A stretch of 64,000 nucleotides of DNA from Nonomuraea roseoviolacea subsp. carminata. GTDB lineage: Bacteria; Actinomycetota; Actinomycetes; Streptosporangiales; Streptosporangiaceae. Positions 26,752 through 35,308 of the stretch are shown here, piece after piece; within the stretch, counting starts at the first letter, position 1, and each line of letters begins with the position of its first letter. The translations under genes and the position numbers were made by a program. The stretch spans positions 3,720,001-3,784,000 of the forward strand of contig NZ_JAMZEC010000001.1 in the NCBI RefSeq assembly GCF_024172185.1, in the 5' to 3' direction. A model generated the notes under the pieces. The model was not told where the DNA came from and did not search any database. It saw only the letters and a program-made list of their open reading frames with translations.

Positions 26752-28130
26752 AGACGGAGCCGGTGGGTGACGGCCCGGCAGGTGACGGCCCAGTGAACGA
26801 CGGCCCGGTGGACGAGCCGGTCCACCGGCCGCCGCTCTTCGCGCGCGCCGTGCCGTACCTTCCCCTGGCGCTGTTCGCGGCGCTGGGGGCCAGCCTGGCG
26901 TACGTCTTCAGGCTGCCGTGCCGCACCGGCGGGTGGAACGACCAGGTCTCCACCTACACCCAGTTCTGCTACACCGACATCTACCCCCTGTACTTCGACC
27001 GGCAGCTCGCCACGCAGAGCCCGTACTTCGCCGACGTGCCGTTCGACAAGCAGGTCGAGTACCCCGTCGTGCTCGGCGAGGTCATGCAGGTCTTCAGCCG
27101 GATCGCCCGCTGGCTGGAGCCCGACCCCGTGCAGCAGGCCGTCCGCTTCTACGACGGCACGGTCGTCTTCCTCGGCCTCTGCCTGGTCGCCGGGGTGCTG
27201 CTGATGGCCGCCGTCGCCGGGCCCACGCGCCGCTGGGACGCCCTGTGGTACGCGCTCGCGCCCTCGGTGATCCTCGCCGCGTACATCAACTGGGACCTCG
27301 TCGCCGGCGCGCTGTCGATGGGCATGCTGCTGGCCTGGGCGAGGCACCGGCAGGTGGCGGCCGGAGTGCTGCTCGGGCTGGCGATCGCGACGAAGTTCTA
27401 CCCGCTGATGTTCGCCGGGGCGCTGTTCCTGCTCACGCTGCGCACCGGGCGCTGGCGGCCGTTCCTGGTCACGGCGGGCTCCGCCGCGGGCGCGTGGCTG
27501 GTCGTCAACGTGCCGTTCATGGTGTTCGCCTGGGACGGCTGGCGGCGCTTCTACGTCTTCTCGCAGGAACGCGGGGTGGACTGGGGCTCGCCGTGGCTGT
27601 TCTTCCAGAACAAGGGCTGGCCGATCCTGGGCGAGGCCGACGTCAGCACGCTCGGCATGGCGTCGCTGGCCCTGCTGTGCCTGGGCATCGCGGTGCTGAC
27701 CCTGGCCGCGCCGCGGCGGCCCCGGCTGGCGCAGATCTGCTTCCTCGCCCTGGCCGCGTTCATGATGACGAACAAGGTGTGGTCGCCGCAGTTCGTGCTC
27801 TGGCTGGTGCCGTTCGCGGTGCTGGCCCGGCCGAACTGGAAGCCGCTCGTCCTCTGGCAGCTCGCCGAGATGTGGTATTTCTTCGCGATCTGGCTCTACC
27901 TGCTCTCCCAGCCGCCGCTCAGCCGCGACGACCTGGGCATCGGCGACGACACGTACTTCACCGCGGTCTGGGGCCGGGTGATCACCATCGTGGTGATGAT
28001 GGCGTTCGTGGTGCGCGACATCCTGCGCCCGCACAAGGACGTCGTCCGGCAGGCGGGCGTCGACGACCAGACCGGCGGCGTGTTCGACGGCGCCCCCGAC
28101 CGGTTCACGCTCGTCCCGTCGTACCGGTGA
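26745..28130 (+). CDS. Polytopic glycosyltransferase, GT87-like
   Basis: The 461-residue protein has a short hydrophilic N-terminus and about ten transmembrane segments. After TM1 comes an extracytoplasmic loop with acidic residues (WNDQVSTYTQFCYTDIYPLY), as in polyprenol-phosphate-mannose-dependent alpha-mannosyltransferases of the GT87/DUF2029 class. Conserved-looking pieces are AAYINWDLVAGAL and GLAIATKFYPLMFAGALFLL. It probably transfers a sugar to an envelope glycolipid; the acceptor is unknown. GTG 26745 overlaps the PBP stop by 7 bp, so it is in the same operon. Confidence 0.75.
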   Translation: MVKTEPVGDGPAGDGPVNDGPVDEPVHRPPLFARAVPYLPLALFAALGASLAYVFRLPCRTGGWNDQVSTYTQFCYTDIYPLYFDRQLATQSPYFADVPFDKQVEYPVVLGEVMQVFSRIARWLEPDPVQQAVRFYDGTVVFLGLCLVAGVLLMAAVAGPTRRWDALWYALAPSVILAAYINWDLVAGALSMGMLLAWARHRQVAAGVLLGLAIATKFYPLMFAGALFLLTLRTGRWRPFLVTAGSAAGAWLVVNVPFMVFAWDGWRRFYVFSQERGVDWGSPWLFFQNKGWPILGEADVSTLGMASLALLCLGIAVLTLAAPRRPRLAQICFLALAAFMMTNKVWSPQFVLWLVPFAVLARPNWKPLVLWQLAEMWYFFAIWLYLLSQPPLSRDDLGIGDDTYFTAVWGRVITIVVMMAFVVRDILRPHKDVVRQAGVDDQTGGVFDGAPDRFTLVPSYR

Positions 28131-29209
28131 TCACCCGTTCGGCGGCGCGCGACGCGCTGCTGATCTGGTTCGGCTCCCGGGCCGGGCTGCTGGTCGCGAC
28201 GCTGCTCGGCTCGGCGCTGAACGCCTACGTGGCGCGCTGGAAGCAGTGGGACGCGGGGTTGTTCGTCGTCATCGCCCGTCACGGCTACGACGGCGACCCC
28301 GCCGCGCCGCCCGACGCGGGGCTGCCCGCGTTCTTCCCCGGCCTGCCGGCGGTGTTACGCCTGGTCCACCTCGTGGTGCCCGACTGGACGGCGTGCGGGC
28401 TGATCGTGTCGCTGGTCGCCGGGGCGGTGGCCATGGTCGCGCTGGCGCGGCTGGCCGAGCTGGAGGGCGCGCCGGGCTGGATGGCGGTGCTCGCGCTGCT
28501 GCTGTTCCCCACGGCCGTGTTCCTGGCGGCGGGCTACAGCGAGACGCTGTTCCTCGCGTTCGCGATCCCGGCGTGGCTGGCCGCCCGGCGCGGGCAGTGG
28601 GCGGGAGCCGCCGTGCTCGCCGCCGGCGCGTCGTGCGTGCGCATCACCGGCCTGTTCCTGGCGGTCGCCCTGGTCGTCGAGTACGTCCTCCAGCGGCGCG
28701 CCCGTGAGCTGCCGTCACGGCCGGCCCCGTGGCCGCTGCTGGCCGTGCCGTTCCTGCCGCTGGCGTTCTACTCGTTCTTCCACTACCGCCGCTCCGGCGA
28801 CTGGCTGGCCTGGAAGCACGCGCAGGAGGCCGGCTGGGGCAGGCAGACGGTCTGGCCGTGGGAGTCGTGGATGACGACGTGGCACGCGGCGCTCGGCCGC
28901 GACGACTTCGCGGTGGCGTTCCGCATGGAGCTCGCCGGAGCGGTGCTGGCGGTGGCCGCGCTGGTCTGGCTGGCCGCGCGGCGCCGGTGGAGCGAGGTCG
29001 TCTACACCGGGCTCCAGGCGGCGGCCCTCATGACGTCGGCGTACTACCTGTCGATCCCGCGCTCGCTGCTGCTGTGGTTCCCCCTGTGGACGGCTGTCGC
29101 GGCGCTGGGGGCGCGGCGGCCGTGGACGCTCGTGGCGTACGGGCTGGTCGCGGGGCCGCTCATGGTGCTGAACGCGGTGCGTTTCCTCAGCGGCGCGTGG
29201 GCGGGCTGA
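28127..29209 (+). CDS. PIG-V-like mannosyltransferase
   Basis: The 360-residue polytopic protein has the loop motif KQWDAGLFVVIARHGYDG after TM1, the W-D-x3-[YF]-x3-A-x2-G-Y pattern of the PIG-V mannosyltransferase family, and AGYSETLFLAFAI later. Such enzymes use a lipid-linked mannose donor outside the membrane. GTG 28127 overlaps the previous stop (GTGA), giving a three-gene PBP-GT-GT operon. The substrate cannot be read from the sequence. Confidence 0.77.
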   Translation: MITRSAARDALLIWFGSRAGLLVATLLGSALNAYVARWKQWDAGLFVVIARHGYDGDPAAPPDAGLPAFFPGLPAVLRLVHLVVPDWTACGLIVSLVAGAVAMVALARLAELEGAPGWMAVLALLLFPTAVFLAAGYSETLFLAFAIPAWLAARRGQWAGAAVLAAGASCVRITGLFLAVALVVEYVLQRRARELPSRPAPWPLLAVPFLPLAFYSFFHYRRSGDWLAWKHAQEAGWGRQTVWPWESWMTTWHAALGRDDFAVAFRMELAGAVLAVAALVWLAARRRWSEVVYTGLQAAALMTSAYYLSIPRSLLLWFPLWTAVAALGARRPWTLVAYGLVAGPLMVLNAVRFLSGAWAG

Positions 29210-29248
29210 GCCCCTTACCCACTTTCGCGGCCCGGTAATCCAGGGAAG

Positions 29249-29257
29249 TTATCCACA
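29249..29257 (+). promoter_or_regulatory. Isolated DnaA box
   Basis: TTATCCACA is a perfect match to the strong DnaA box. It lies in the 88-bp gap between the convergent mannosyltransferase and endonuclease IV genes. Chance occurrence is possible, but the sequence is uncommon in DNA of this composition. Confidence 0.5.
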
Positions 29258-29297
29258 GGCTGTGTGTTTCCGATCTCCAGAGCTCCGCCTGGGGGTT

Positions 29298-30041
29298 CTA
29301 GAGGTTCTCGCGCAGGAAGGCGATGTCGGCCGCCTGCCCCTCGGCGGGGGTCTCCACCACGATCGGCGCGCCGGCCGCCCGGCACACCGCGAGGATCAGC
29401 TCCGGGTCGATCTGCCCCTTGCCCAGGTTGGCGTGGCGGTCGGCGCCCGAGTCGAACGCGTCGCGCGAGTCGTTGCAGTGGACCAGGTCGATCCGGCCGG
29501 TGATCGCCTTGACCCGGTCGACCAGGTCCACGAGCTCCTCGCCGCCCGCGTGCGCGTGGCACGTGTCGAGGCAGAAGCCCACGTCGAACCCGTCGAGAGC
29601 GTCCCACAGCCGCGCGATGCGCTCCAGCTTGCGCGCCATCGCGTTGCCGCCGCCCGCGGTGTTCTCGATGAGCACCGGGATCGGGCACTCCAGCCGTTCG
29701 AACACCTTGCGCCAGTTGTCGAAGCCCGCCTGCGGGTCGTCGCTCTTGTCGACGTGGCCGCCGTGGACGATCAGGCCCTTGGCGCCCAGGCCGGCCGCCG
29801 CCTCCAGGTGCTGGGCGAGCAGCTTGCGGCTGGGGATGCGGATCCGGTTGTTGGTCGTCGCCACGTTGACGAGGTACGGGGCGTGGATGAAGACGTCGAC
29901 GCCCTCCACCGGCTTGTCGGGCAGCACGGGCTTGGCGTAGCCCTGGGGATCGCCGAGGAAGAACTGCACCACCTCGGCGCCGACCGCGGCGGCGTGAGCG
30001 GCGGGATCGTCCTGGCCGACGTGAGCTCCGATGCGCACCAT
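29298..30041 (-). CDS. nfo: Deoxyribonuclease IV (AP endonuclease)
   Basis: Endonuclease IV cuts abasic sites during base excision repair. The 247-residue TIM-barrel protein has the metal-binding motifs IHAPYLVNVA, GLIVHGGHVD, VLIENTAGGGN, GFCLDTCHAHAGG and DLVHCNDSRDAFDSGADRH, together giving the expected His/Asp/Glu ligands. ATG 30041 lies seven bases after a -10-like TAGGCT on the minus strand and appears leaderless. It is shorter than the E. coli enzyme but normal for actinobacteria. Confidence 0.93.
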   Translation of the reverse strand: MVRIGAHVGQDDPAAHAAAVGAEVVQFFLGDPQGYAKPVLPDKPVEGVDVFIHAPYLVNVATTNNRIRIPSRKLLAQHLEAAAGLGAKGLIVHGGHVDKSDDPQAGFDNWRKVFERLECPIPVLIENTAGGGNAMARKLERIARLWDALDGFDVGFCLDTCHAHAGGEELVDLVDRVKAITGRIDLVHCNDSRDAFDSGADRHANLGKGQIDPELILAVCRAAGAPIVVETPAEGQAADIAFLRENL

Positions 30042-30115
30042 GTCACCGAGCCTATCCGTTTGCCGTACCCGGGCCGGGGAAGTCGCCAGGCACCCCCTAC
30101 CCGAGGAGAACGCAT

Positions 30116-30295
30116 ATGGCCCGATGGCGATGGCGCTCGTTAATCATCCTGATCTACGTCGTGATAGGCCTCTACGTGGCCTGGGTGTACCACTACATCA
30201 CCCCGGGGATCCTCAAGGACATCGCCGAGGCGTTGCTCGCGGTCTTCCTCTGGTTCCTCGTCCTGCTCGGGGTGGACCTGCACATCGGAGGATGA
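30116..30295 (+). CDS. Small membrane protein, 59 residues
   Basis: ATG 30116 is preceded by gaggagaacgcat, and the frame runs 59 codons to TGA 30293. The protein has a basic start (MARWRWR), a first hydrophobic helix (SLIILIYVVIGLYVAWVY), a short polar turn (ITPGILKDIAEA) and a second helix (LLAVFLWFLVLLGVDL), so it likely forms a two-helix hairpin in the membrane. I do not recognise a function. Strong codon bias and the ribosome site support it as a real gene. Confidence 0.78.
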   Translation: MARWRWRSLIILIYVVIGLYVAWVYHYITPGILKDIAEALLAVFLWFLVLLGVDLHIGG

Positions 30296-30367
30296 CCTCG
30301 TATCGGAAGGACGGTCCCGGTGGTGGATCCCGGGGCCGTCCTCACGTGTTCGGATCCGGTCGGGGAC

Positions 30368-30679
30368 TCAGGGAAGGAAGCCGCCGCGGGCGATGCCGAG
30401 CGCCACGCCCACGAACGACGCGACGATGCCGACGATGTTGAGGGCTCGCTGGGGAGTCGTCGCGGAGACGTACTGGGAGTAGAGGCCCGTCCCGAAGCCG
30501 AGGGTGCCCGCCCACGAGGCGACGACGTGACCGCCGGGGACGAACGCCGCGACGAAGGCCGTCAGACCGCACACGACGGTGACGATCGCCAGGATGTTCT
30601 CCACCGGATGAGCTTGTCCGTCGCTGTTGAGCGAGAGCCTGAACCGCTGGTTTTCGGAAGGTTGGAGGATGTGTGGCAC
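30368..30679 (-). CDS. Small integral membrane protein of unknown function
   Basis: The 103-residue product has a polar N-terminus (PHILQPSENQRFRLSLN) and then three hydrophobic stretches (ILAIVTVVCGLTAFVAAFV, VVASWAGTLGFGTGLYS, ALNIVGIVASFVGVALGI). GTG 30679 was chosen because a ggggg run lies seven bases upstream; GTG 30688 is possible. It is transcribed divergently from rpsF. No function can be assigned. Confidence 0.6.
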   Translation of the reverse strand: MPHILQPSENQRFRLSLNSDGQAHPVENILAIVTVVCGLTAFVAAFVPGGHVVASWAGTLGFGTGLYSQYVSATTPQRALNIVGIVASFVGVALGIARGGFLP

Positions 30680-30867
30680 AACTATCACCCCCTGGTTTCC
30701 TACAGGCCTTCCCACAGGGGCTCGGCTGGTAACCTGGTCAGGCTGCGTTGTGATGGGTGACCCGTCACGCCCGGGTGCCGAAAGGGGCGCCGGGGCCCCG
30801 CGTCAGCGTCCTCCTGTCACGGCAGAGTGTCGTGACCGCAAGAGTCCAGAGGAGGTTGGAGTCCCGC

Positions 30868-31158
30868 ATGCGTCGTTACGAAGTAATGGTCATTCTGGAC
30901 CCTTCGCTCGATGAGCGCACCGTCGCGCCGTCCCTCGACCAGTTCCTCACCGTGGTCCGCAACGACGGCGGCACCGTGGAGAAGGTCGACGTCTGGGGCC
31001 GTCGCCGTCTCGCCTACGACATCGACAAGAAGTCGGAAGGCATCTACGCCGTCATCGACCTGTCCGCGGAGCCCGCGACGGTCAAGGAGCTCGACCGCCA
31101 GATGAACCTCAACGAGGGCATCCTGCGCACCAAGGTTCTCCGCCCCGACGTGCACTAA
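30868..31158 (+). CDS. rpsF: 30S ribosomal protein S6
   Basis: This 96-residue S6 protein starts with [19 protein letters not shown] and contains [19 protein letters not shown], the S6 signature. S6 pairs with S18 on 16S rRNA. aggagg and ggag lie upstream of ATG 30868. It is first in the rpsF-ssb-rpsR-rplI operon, whose order is conserved across bacteria. The leader from 30716 is GC-rich and can fold, and might carry an S6:S18 autoregulatory site. Confidence 0.97.
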   Translation: MRRYEVMVILDPSLDERTVAPSLDQFLTVVRNDGGTVEKVDVWGRRRLAYDIDKKSEGIYAVIDLSAEPATVKELDRQMNLNEGILRTKVLRPDVH

Positions 31159-31247
31159 GCAGCTCGTCGCCCGGCTTTTTGTCGGGCGTCGGCCGTACTC
31201 TGAGCCGTAACCCAAAGCGAAGGCGTGCAGGAAGGCGAGCGCTGGCC

Positions 31248-31799
31248 ATGGCAGCAGGCGACACCGTAATCACCATCGTCGGCAATCTTGTCGACGACCC
31301 CGAGCTGCGCTTCACCCCGACGGGGCAAGCAGTGGCCCGGTTCCGCATCGCGTCCACTCCGCGGTTCATGGATCGCCAGACCAACGAGTGGAAGGACGGC
31401 GAAAGCCTCTTCCTGACCTGCAACGTGTGGCGGCAGGCGGCGGAGAACGCCGCCGAGAGCCTCCAGCGCGGCATGCGGGTCATCGTGCAGGGGCGGCTCA
31501 AGCAGCGGTCCTACGAGACCAAGGAAGGCGAGAAGCGCACCGTCTACGAGGTCGAGGTCGACGAGGTCGGCCCGTCTCTGCGCAACGCCACGGCCAAGGT
31601 CAACCGCACCTCCCGTCAGGGCGGCGGCGGTGGCGGCGGCTTCGGTGGCGGCCCGGCCGACGACCCGTGGGCCTCCGCGTCGCCCGCCCCGCCCCAGGGC
31701 GGCGGCTTCGGCGGCGGTGGCGGCGGCTTCCAGGGCGGCGGCCAGCAGAGCGGCGGCTTCGGCGGCGGCGGCGACTTCAGCGACGAACCGCCTTTCTAA
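31248..31799 (+). CDS. ssb: Single-stranded DNA-binding protein
   Basis: The 183-residue protein has an N-terminal OB fold ([18 protein letters not shown], then VARFRIAST and [18 protein letters not shown]), a long glycine-rich linker (about 122-175) and the acidic tip DFSDEPPF that docks replication and repair partners. It is the replicative SSB, judged by its position between rpsF and rpsR. ATG 31248 follows ggaaggcgagc at some distance. Confidence 0.97.
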   Translation: MAAGDTVITIVGNLVDDPELRFTPTGQAVARFRIASTPRFMDRQTNEWKDGESLFLTCNVWRQAAENAAESLQRGMRVIVQGRLKQRSYETKEGEKRTVYEVEVDEVGPSLRNATAKVNRTSRQGGGGGGGFGGGPADDPWASASPAPPQGGGFGGGGGGFQGGGQQSGGFGGGGDFSDEPPF

Positions 31800-31862
31800 T
31801 CCCAGTCCACAAGCCCGAGACCATTCCCGCTTCACCGGCGGGGCTCTGAAAGGAGCACCACG

Positions 31863-32099
31863 ATGGCCAAGCCGGCACTGCGCAAGCCCAAGAAGAAGGT
31901 TTGCCTGTTCTGCCACGACAAGATCTCCTACGTCGACTACAAGGACACGGCGCTGCTGCGGAAGTTCATCTCCGACCGCGGCAAGATCCGTGCGCGCCGG
32001 GTGACGGGCAACTGCACCCAGCACCAGCGCGACGTGGCGACCGCGATCAAGAACGCCCGTGAGGTGGCCCTGCTGCCTTACACGAGCACCGCGCGCTAA
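31863..32099 (+). CDS. rpsR: 30S ribosomal protein S18 (cysteine-containing form)
   Basis: This 78-residue S18 contains CLFCHDK and [26 protein letters not shown]. The CxxC pair and later Cys/His residues make it the zinc-binding (C+) form; many actinobacteria carry a second, cysteine-free S18 under zinc control elsewhere. ATG 31863 follows aaaggagcaccacg. Confidence 0.97.
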   Translation: MAKPALRKPKKKVCLFCHDKISYVDYKDTALLRKFISDRGKIRARRVTGNCTQHQRDVATAIKNAREVALLPYTSTAR

Positions 32100-32113
32100 G
32101 GAGGTCTGACGAC

Positions 32114-32560
32114 ATGAAGCTCATCCTCACCAACGAGGTCTCCGGCCTCGGCGCCCCCGGCGACGTCGTCGAGGTCAAGGACGGCTACGGCCGTAACTAC
32201 CTCATCCCGCGGGGCTACGCCATGCGCTGGACGCGTGGCGCGGAGAAGCAGATCGAGTCCATCAAGAAGGCTCGTGACGCCCGTGAGATCCGCGACCTGG
32301 GCACCGCCAAGGAGGTCGCCGGCCAGCTCGGCGCCCTGCGCGTGCGCCTGACGACCCGCGCGGGCGACTCCGGCCGCCTGTTCGGCTCGATCACCACGGG
32401 CGACGTCGCCGACGCGGTCAAGGCCGCAGGCGGCCCGCTCCTCGACCGCCGTCGCATCGAGATCGTCAACCCGATCAAGAGCGTCGGCAGCCACAAGGTC
32501 AGCGTCAAGCTGCACCCCGAGGTGTCGGCCTCGCTCGACGTCGAGGTCGTCGCCGGCTGA
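32114..32560 (+). CDS. rplI: 50S ribosomal protein L9
   Basis: The 148-residue protein starts [36 protein letters not shown] in pattern, the N-terminal 23S-binding lobe, followed by the long helix and the C-terminal domain ending SLDVEVVAG. aaggagg lies just before ATG 32114. It is last in the operon, followed by a hairpin. Confidence 0.97.
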   Translation: MKLILTNEVSGLGAPGDVVEVKDGYGRNYLIPRGYAMRWTRGAEKQIESIKKARDAREIRDLGTAKEVAGQLGALRVRLTTRAGDSGRLFGSITTGDVADAVKAAGGPLLDRRRIEIVNPIKSVGSHKVSVKLHPEVSASLDVEVVAG

Positions 32561-32576
32561 CGCCGGACACGCCTGC

Positions 32577-32616
32577 CGTACGGCCCTCTCTCCCTCCGTG
32601 GAGCGGGGGCCGTACG
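32577..32616 (+). terminator. Terminator of the rpsF-rplI operon
   Basis: A 10-bp stem, cgtacggccc with gggccgtacg, encloses a 20-nt loop and lies 17 bp after the rplI stop. No clear T-run follows. Confidence 0.75.
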
Positions 32617-32751
32617 CGTCTCAGGGCGCCGGCTCACCCGCTCCCGGGCGTCAGCCCGCCCCGCCCTGCCCTGCCCTCGCTCCGCGCCTGCGGGGGCCCG
32701 GTATGGGGCGGTATGAGCCCAGGTGGCGGCGTATTTCCTAGCGGGGCAGCG

Positions 32752-32757
32752 TACAAT
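32752..32757 (+). promoter_or_regulatory. -10 element for the amino-acid ABC operon
   Basis: TACAAT is a near-consensus -10 hexamer, 40 bp before the lipoprotein start. The matching -35 position (about 32729) is poor (gcgtat), so an activator may be needed. Confidence 0.4.
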
Positions 32758-32796
32758 CGGCTCGTTCTTCCCCGCGTTCCCCTGGAGGCACCACCC

Positions 32797-33663
32797 ATGG
32801 TCCGTCCCTCGACGCTGCTCGCGCTGGGCGCCCTCGCCGCGGCCGTCGCGTGCGCTCCCGTCGACAACACGGCGACCAGCAGCGGCCCGAGCGCCGCCCC
32901 CGCTGCCACGGCGTGCACCAAGGACCAGCTCAAGCTCGTCAACGCGGGCAAGCTGACCATCGGCACCGACAAGCCCGCCTACGAGCCCTGGTTCAAGGGC
33001 GACGATCCCAGCAACGGCCAGGGCTTCGAGAGCGCGGTGGCGTTCGCGGTCGCCGGTGAGCTCGGCTTCGACCGCGACCAGGTGCAGTGGAACACGGTCA
33101 AGTTCGACACGGCCTTCGCGCCGGGCGCCAAGCAGTTCGACTTCGACGTCAACCAGGTGTCGATCACCCCGGACCGGGCCAAGGCCGTCGACTTCAGCCA
33201 CGGCTACTACACGGTCAAGCAGGCCGTGGTGGCGCTGGGCGACGGCAAGTTCGCGGGGGCGAAGACGCTGGCCGAGCTCAAGGACGCCAAGATCGGCGTG
33301 CAGGTCGGCACCACCTCGCTCGACGCGGTCAAGAGCGTCGTGAAGCCCGCCGACGACCCCAACGTCTACAACGACCAGGTCGACGCCATCAACGCGCTGA
33401 AGAACAAGCAGGTCGACGCCATCGTCGTGGACCTGCCGACGGCGTTCTACGTCACGGCCGCGCAGGTCGAGGGCTCCAAGATCGTCGGCCAGTTCGGCGC
33501 GACGGGCGGCACGCCCGAGGAATTCGGCCTGGTCATGGAGAAGGGCACCCAGCTCAAGACCTGCGTGGACAAGGCCGTGGACGCGCTGAAGTCCAAGGGC
33601 GAGCTGGCCAAGATCGAGCAGCAGTGGCTCGGCTCGGCCGCGGGCGCGCCCGAGCTGAGCTGA
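32797..33663 (+). CDS. Amino-acid ABC transporter substrate-binding lipoprotein
   Basis: The 288-residue protein has a signal sequence ending in AAAVAC, a lipobox-like site, and the solute-binding family 3 fold: GKLTIGTDKPAYEPW, GFESAVAFAVAGELGF, VDFSHGYYTVKQAVV and KIGVQVGTTSLDAV. Family 3 proteins bind polar amino acids or related compounds. ctggaggcac supports ATG 32797. Genes for the permease and ATPase follow directly, completing one importer. Confidence 0.9.
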   Translation: MVRPSTLLALGALAAAVACAPVDNTATSSGPSAAPAATACTKDQLKLVNAGKLTIGTDKPAYEPWFKGDDPSNGQGFESAVAFAVAGELGFDRDQVQWNTVKFDTAFAPGAKQFDFDVNQVSITPDRAKAVDFSHGYYTVKQAVVALGDGKFAGAKTLAELKDAKIGVQVGTTSLDAVKSVVKPADDPNVYNDQVDAINALKNKQVDAIVVDLPTAFYVTAAQVEGSKIVGQFGATGGTPEEFGLVMEKGTQLKTCVDKAVDALKSKGELAKIEQQWLGSAAGAPELS

Positions 33664-33681
33664 CGACCCTCGCGTACGTCC

Positions 33682-34539
33682 ATGACTGACATGCCAGCGG
33701 GCCCGGTCTGGGTCAAGAGCGATCGGCAGGTGGAGCGGGAGCGGGTCCGCAGAGCGCGGGCCCGCCGCTCCGCGTCCATCGCCACGGCCTCCACGGTCGT
33801 CTTCGTCGTCCTCGTCGGGTGGGTGGTCACCAGCTCGCCCGGCTGGCCGCGCGTCCAGGACACCTTCTTCAACCCCGAGCACTTCGCCCGGGCGTTGCCC
33901 GACGTCCTCAGCGGCTTCTGGCTGAACGTCAAGATCTTCCTGTTCGCCGAGCCGCTCATCCTGGTCGTGGGCCTCCTGGTGGCCCTGGTCAGGTCGACCA
34001 GGACGGCCGCGCTGTTCCCGGTGCGGGCCCTCGCCACGCTGTACGTCGACACCTTCCGCGGCGTGCCGACGCTGCTCGTCATCTACATGGTCGGCTTCGG
34101 CCTGCCGGCGCTGCGCCTGCAGGGCATCCCGACCGACCTGACCACGCTCGGCGTCATCGCGCTGACGCTCTCGTACGGCGCGTACGTCGCCGAGGTGTTC
34201 CGCTCGGGCATCGAGTCGGTCCACCCGAGCCAGGTGGCCGCCGCCCGCTCCCTCGGGCTCAGCCACGGCAAGACCATGCGGTTCGTGGTGCTGCCGCAGG
34301 CCACCCGCCGGGTCGTGCCGCCGCTGCTCAACGACTTCATCTCGCTGCAGAAGGACACCGCGCTGGTGTCCACGCTGGGCGTGCTGGAGGCGCTGCGGCA
34401 GGCGCAGATCTACGCCTCCGGCAAGTTCAACTACACGGCCTACCTGGTGGCCGCCCTGCTGTTCATCCTGCTGACGATCCCGATGGCCCGGTTCACCGAC
34501 TACCTGGCCGCGCGCACGCGGAGGAGGCGCGGGGCATGA
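33682..34539 (+). CDS. Amino-acid ABC transporter permease
   Basis: This 285-residue HisM/GlnP-type permease has an unusually basic N-terminus (DRQVERERVRRARARRS), then about five or six helices. The EAA loop appears as EVFRSGIESVHPSQVAAARSLGLSHG, followed by LPQATRRVVPPLLNDFISLQKDTAL, the classic signature of the family. It is 18 bp after the binding-protein gene and overlaps the ATPase start by 4 bp. Confidence 0.92.
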   Translation: MTDMPAGPVWVKSDRQVERERVRRARARRSASIATASTVVFVVLVGWVVTSSPGWPRVQDTFFNPEHFARALPDVLSGFWLNVKIFLFAEPLILVVGLLVALVRSTRTAALFPVRALATLYVDTFRGVPTLLVIYMVGFGLPALRLQGIPTDLTTLGVIALTLSYGAYVAEVFRSGIESVHPSQVAAARSLGLSHGKTMRFVVLPQATRRVVPPLLNDFISLQKDTALVSTLGVLEALRQAQIYASGKFNYTAYLVAALLFILLTIPMARFTDYLAARTRRRRGA

Positions 34540-35279
34540 CCCTGCTGACCATCGAGGGCGTGTGGAAGAACTTCCACGGCCACAGCGTGCTGCGCGGCAT
34601 CGACCTGGAGGTGCGCCCGCACGAGGTGGTCAGCCTCATCGGCGCGTCCGGTTCGGGCAAGTCCACGCTGCTGCGCTGCGTCAACCTGCTGGAGACCGTG
34701 GACGACGGCACGATCACGCTGGAGGGCCGCGACGTCACCGACCCGCGGGTCGACGTGGACGAGGTGCGCCAGCGGCTCGGCATCGTCTTCCAGGCGTTCA
34801 ACCTGTTCCCGCACATGACCGTGCTCGACAACATCACGCTGGCGCCGCGCCAGGTGCACAAGGTGCCGAGGGAACGGGCCGAGGAGGAGGCGCACGCGCT
34901 GCTCAGCCGGTTCGGGCTGGCGCACAAGGCCACGTCGTACCCCGACCAGCTCTCCGGCGGCCAGCAGCAGCGGGTGGCCATCATCCGGGCGCTGGCGACC
35001 CAGCCGCGGCTGATGCTGCTCGACGAGGTGACCTCCGCGCTCGACCCGGTGCTGGTCGTGGAGGTGCTGGAGATCATCCGCGAGCTCAAGCAGACGGGGA
35101 TGACGATGATCCTCACCACGCACGAGATGGGGTTCTGCCGCGACATCTCCGACACGGTGTGCTTCCTCGACGGGGGCGTGCTGCTGGAGAAGGGGCCGCC
35201 GGAGAAGATCTTCAGCGACCCGGACGAGGCGCGCACCCGCGACTTCCTGCGCAGCGTCCTGGAGGCCCGGCGCCTGTAG
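34536..35279 (+). CDS. Amino-acid ABC transporter ATP-binding protein
   Basis: This 247-residue ATPase has Walker A GASGSGKSTLLRC, the Q-loop FQAFNLFPHMTV, signature LSGGQQQRVAI, Walker B LMLLDEVTSALDP and the switch histidine in TTHEMGF. It is of the GlnQ/HisP type. ATG 34536 overlaps the permease stop (ATGA). Confidence 0.95.
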   Translation: MTLLTIEGVWKNFHGHSVLRGIDLEVRPHEVVSLIGASGSGKSTLLRCVNLLETVDDGTITLEGRDVTDPRVDVDEVRQRLGIVFQAFNLFPHMTVLDNITLAPRQVHKVPRERAEEEAHALLSRFGLAHKATSYPDQLSGGQQQRVAIIRALATQPRLMLLDEVTSALDPVLVVEVLEIIRELKQTGMTMILTTHEMGFCRDISDTVCFLDGGVLLEKGPPEKIFSDPDEARTRDFLRSVLEARRL

Positions 35280-35308
35280 GACGACGAGGCGGCGCCCGGG
35301 GATGGGGC

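Noticed and set aside
26918..28126. Long open frame leading into the PIG-V-like mannosyltransferase
   Set aside because: It is the shadow frame of the GT87-like gene; the real second gene starts at the GTGA overlap at 28127.
30716..30867. S6:S18 autoregulatory RNA leader before rpsF
   Set aside because: The region is foldable and GC-rich, but I could not align it confidently to the known S6:S18 binding motif, so it is not listed as a feature.
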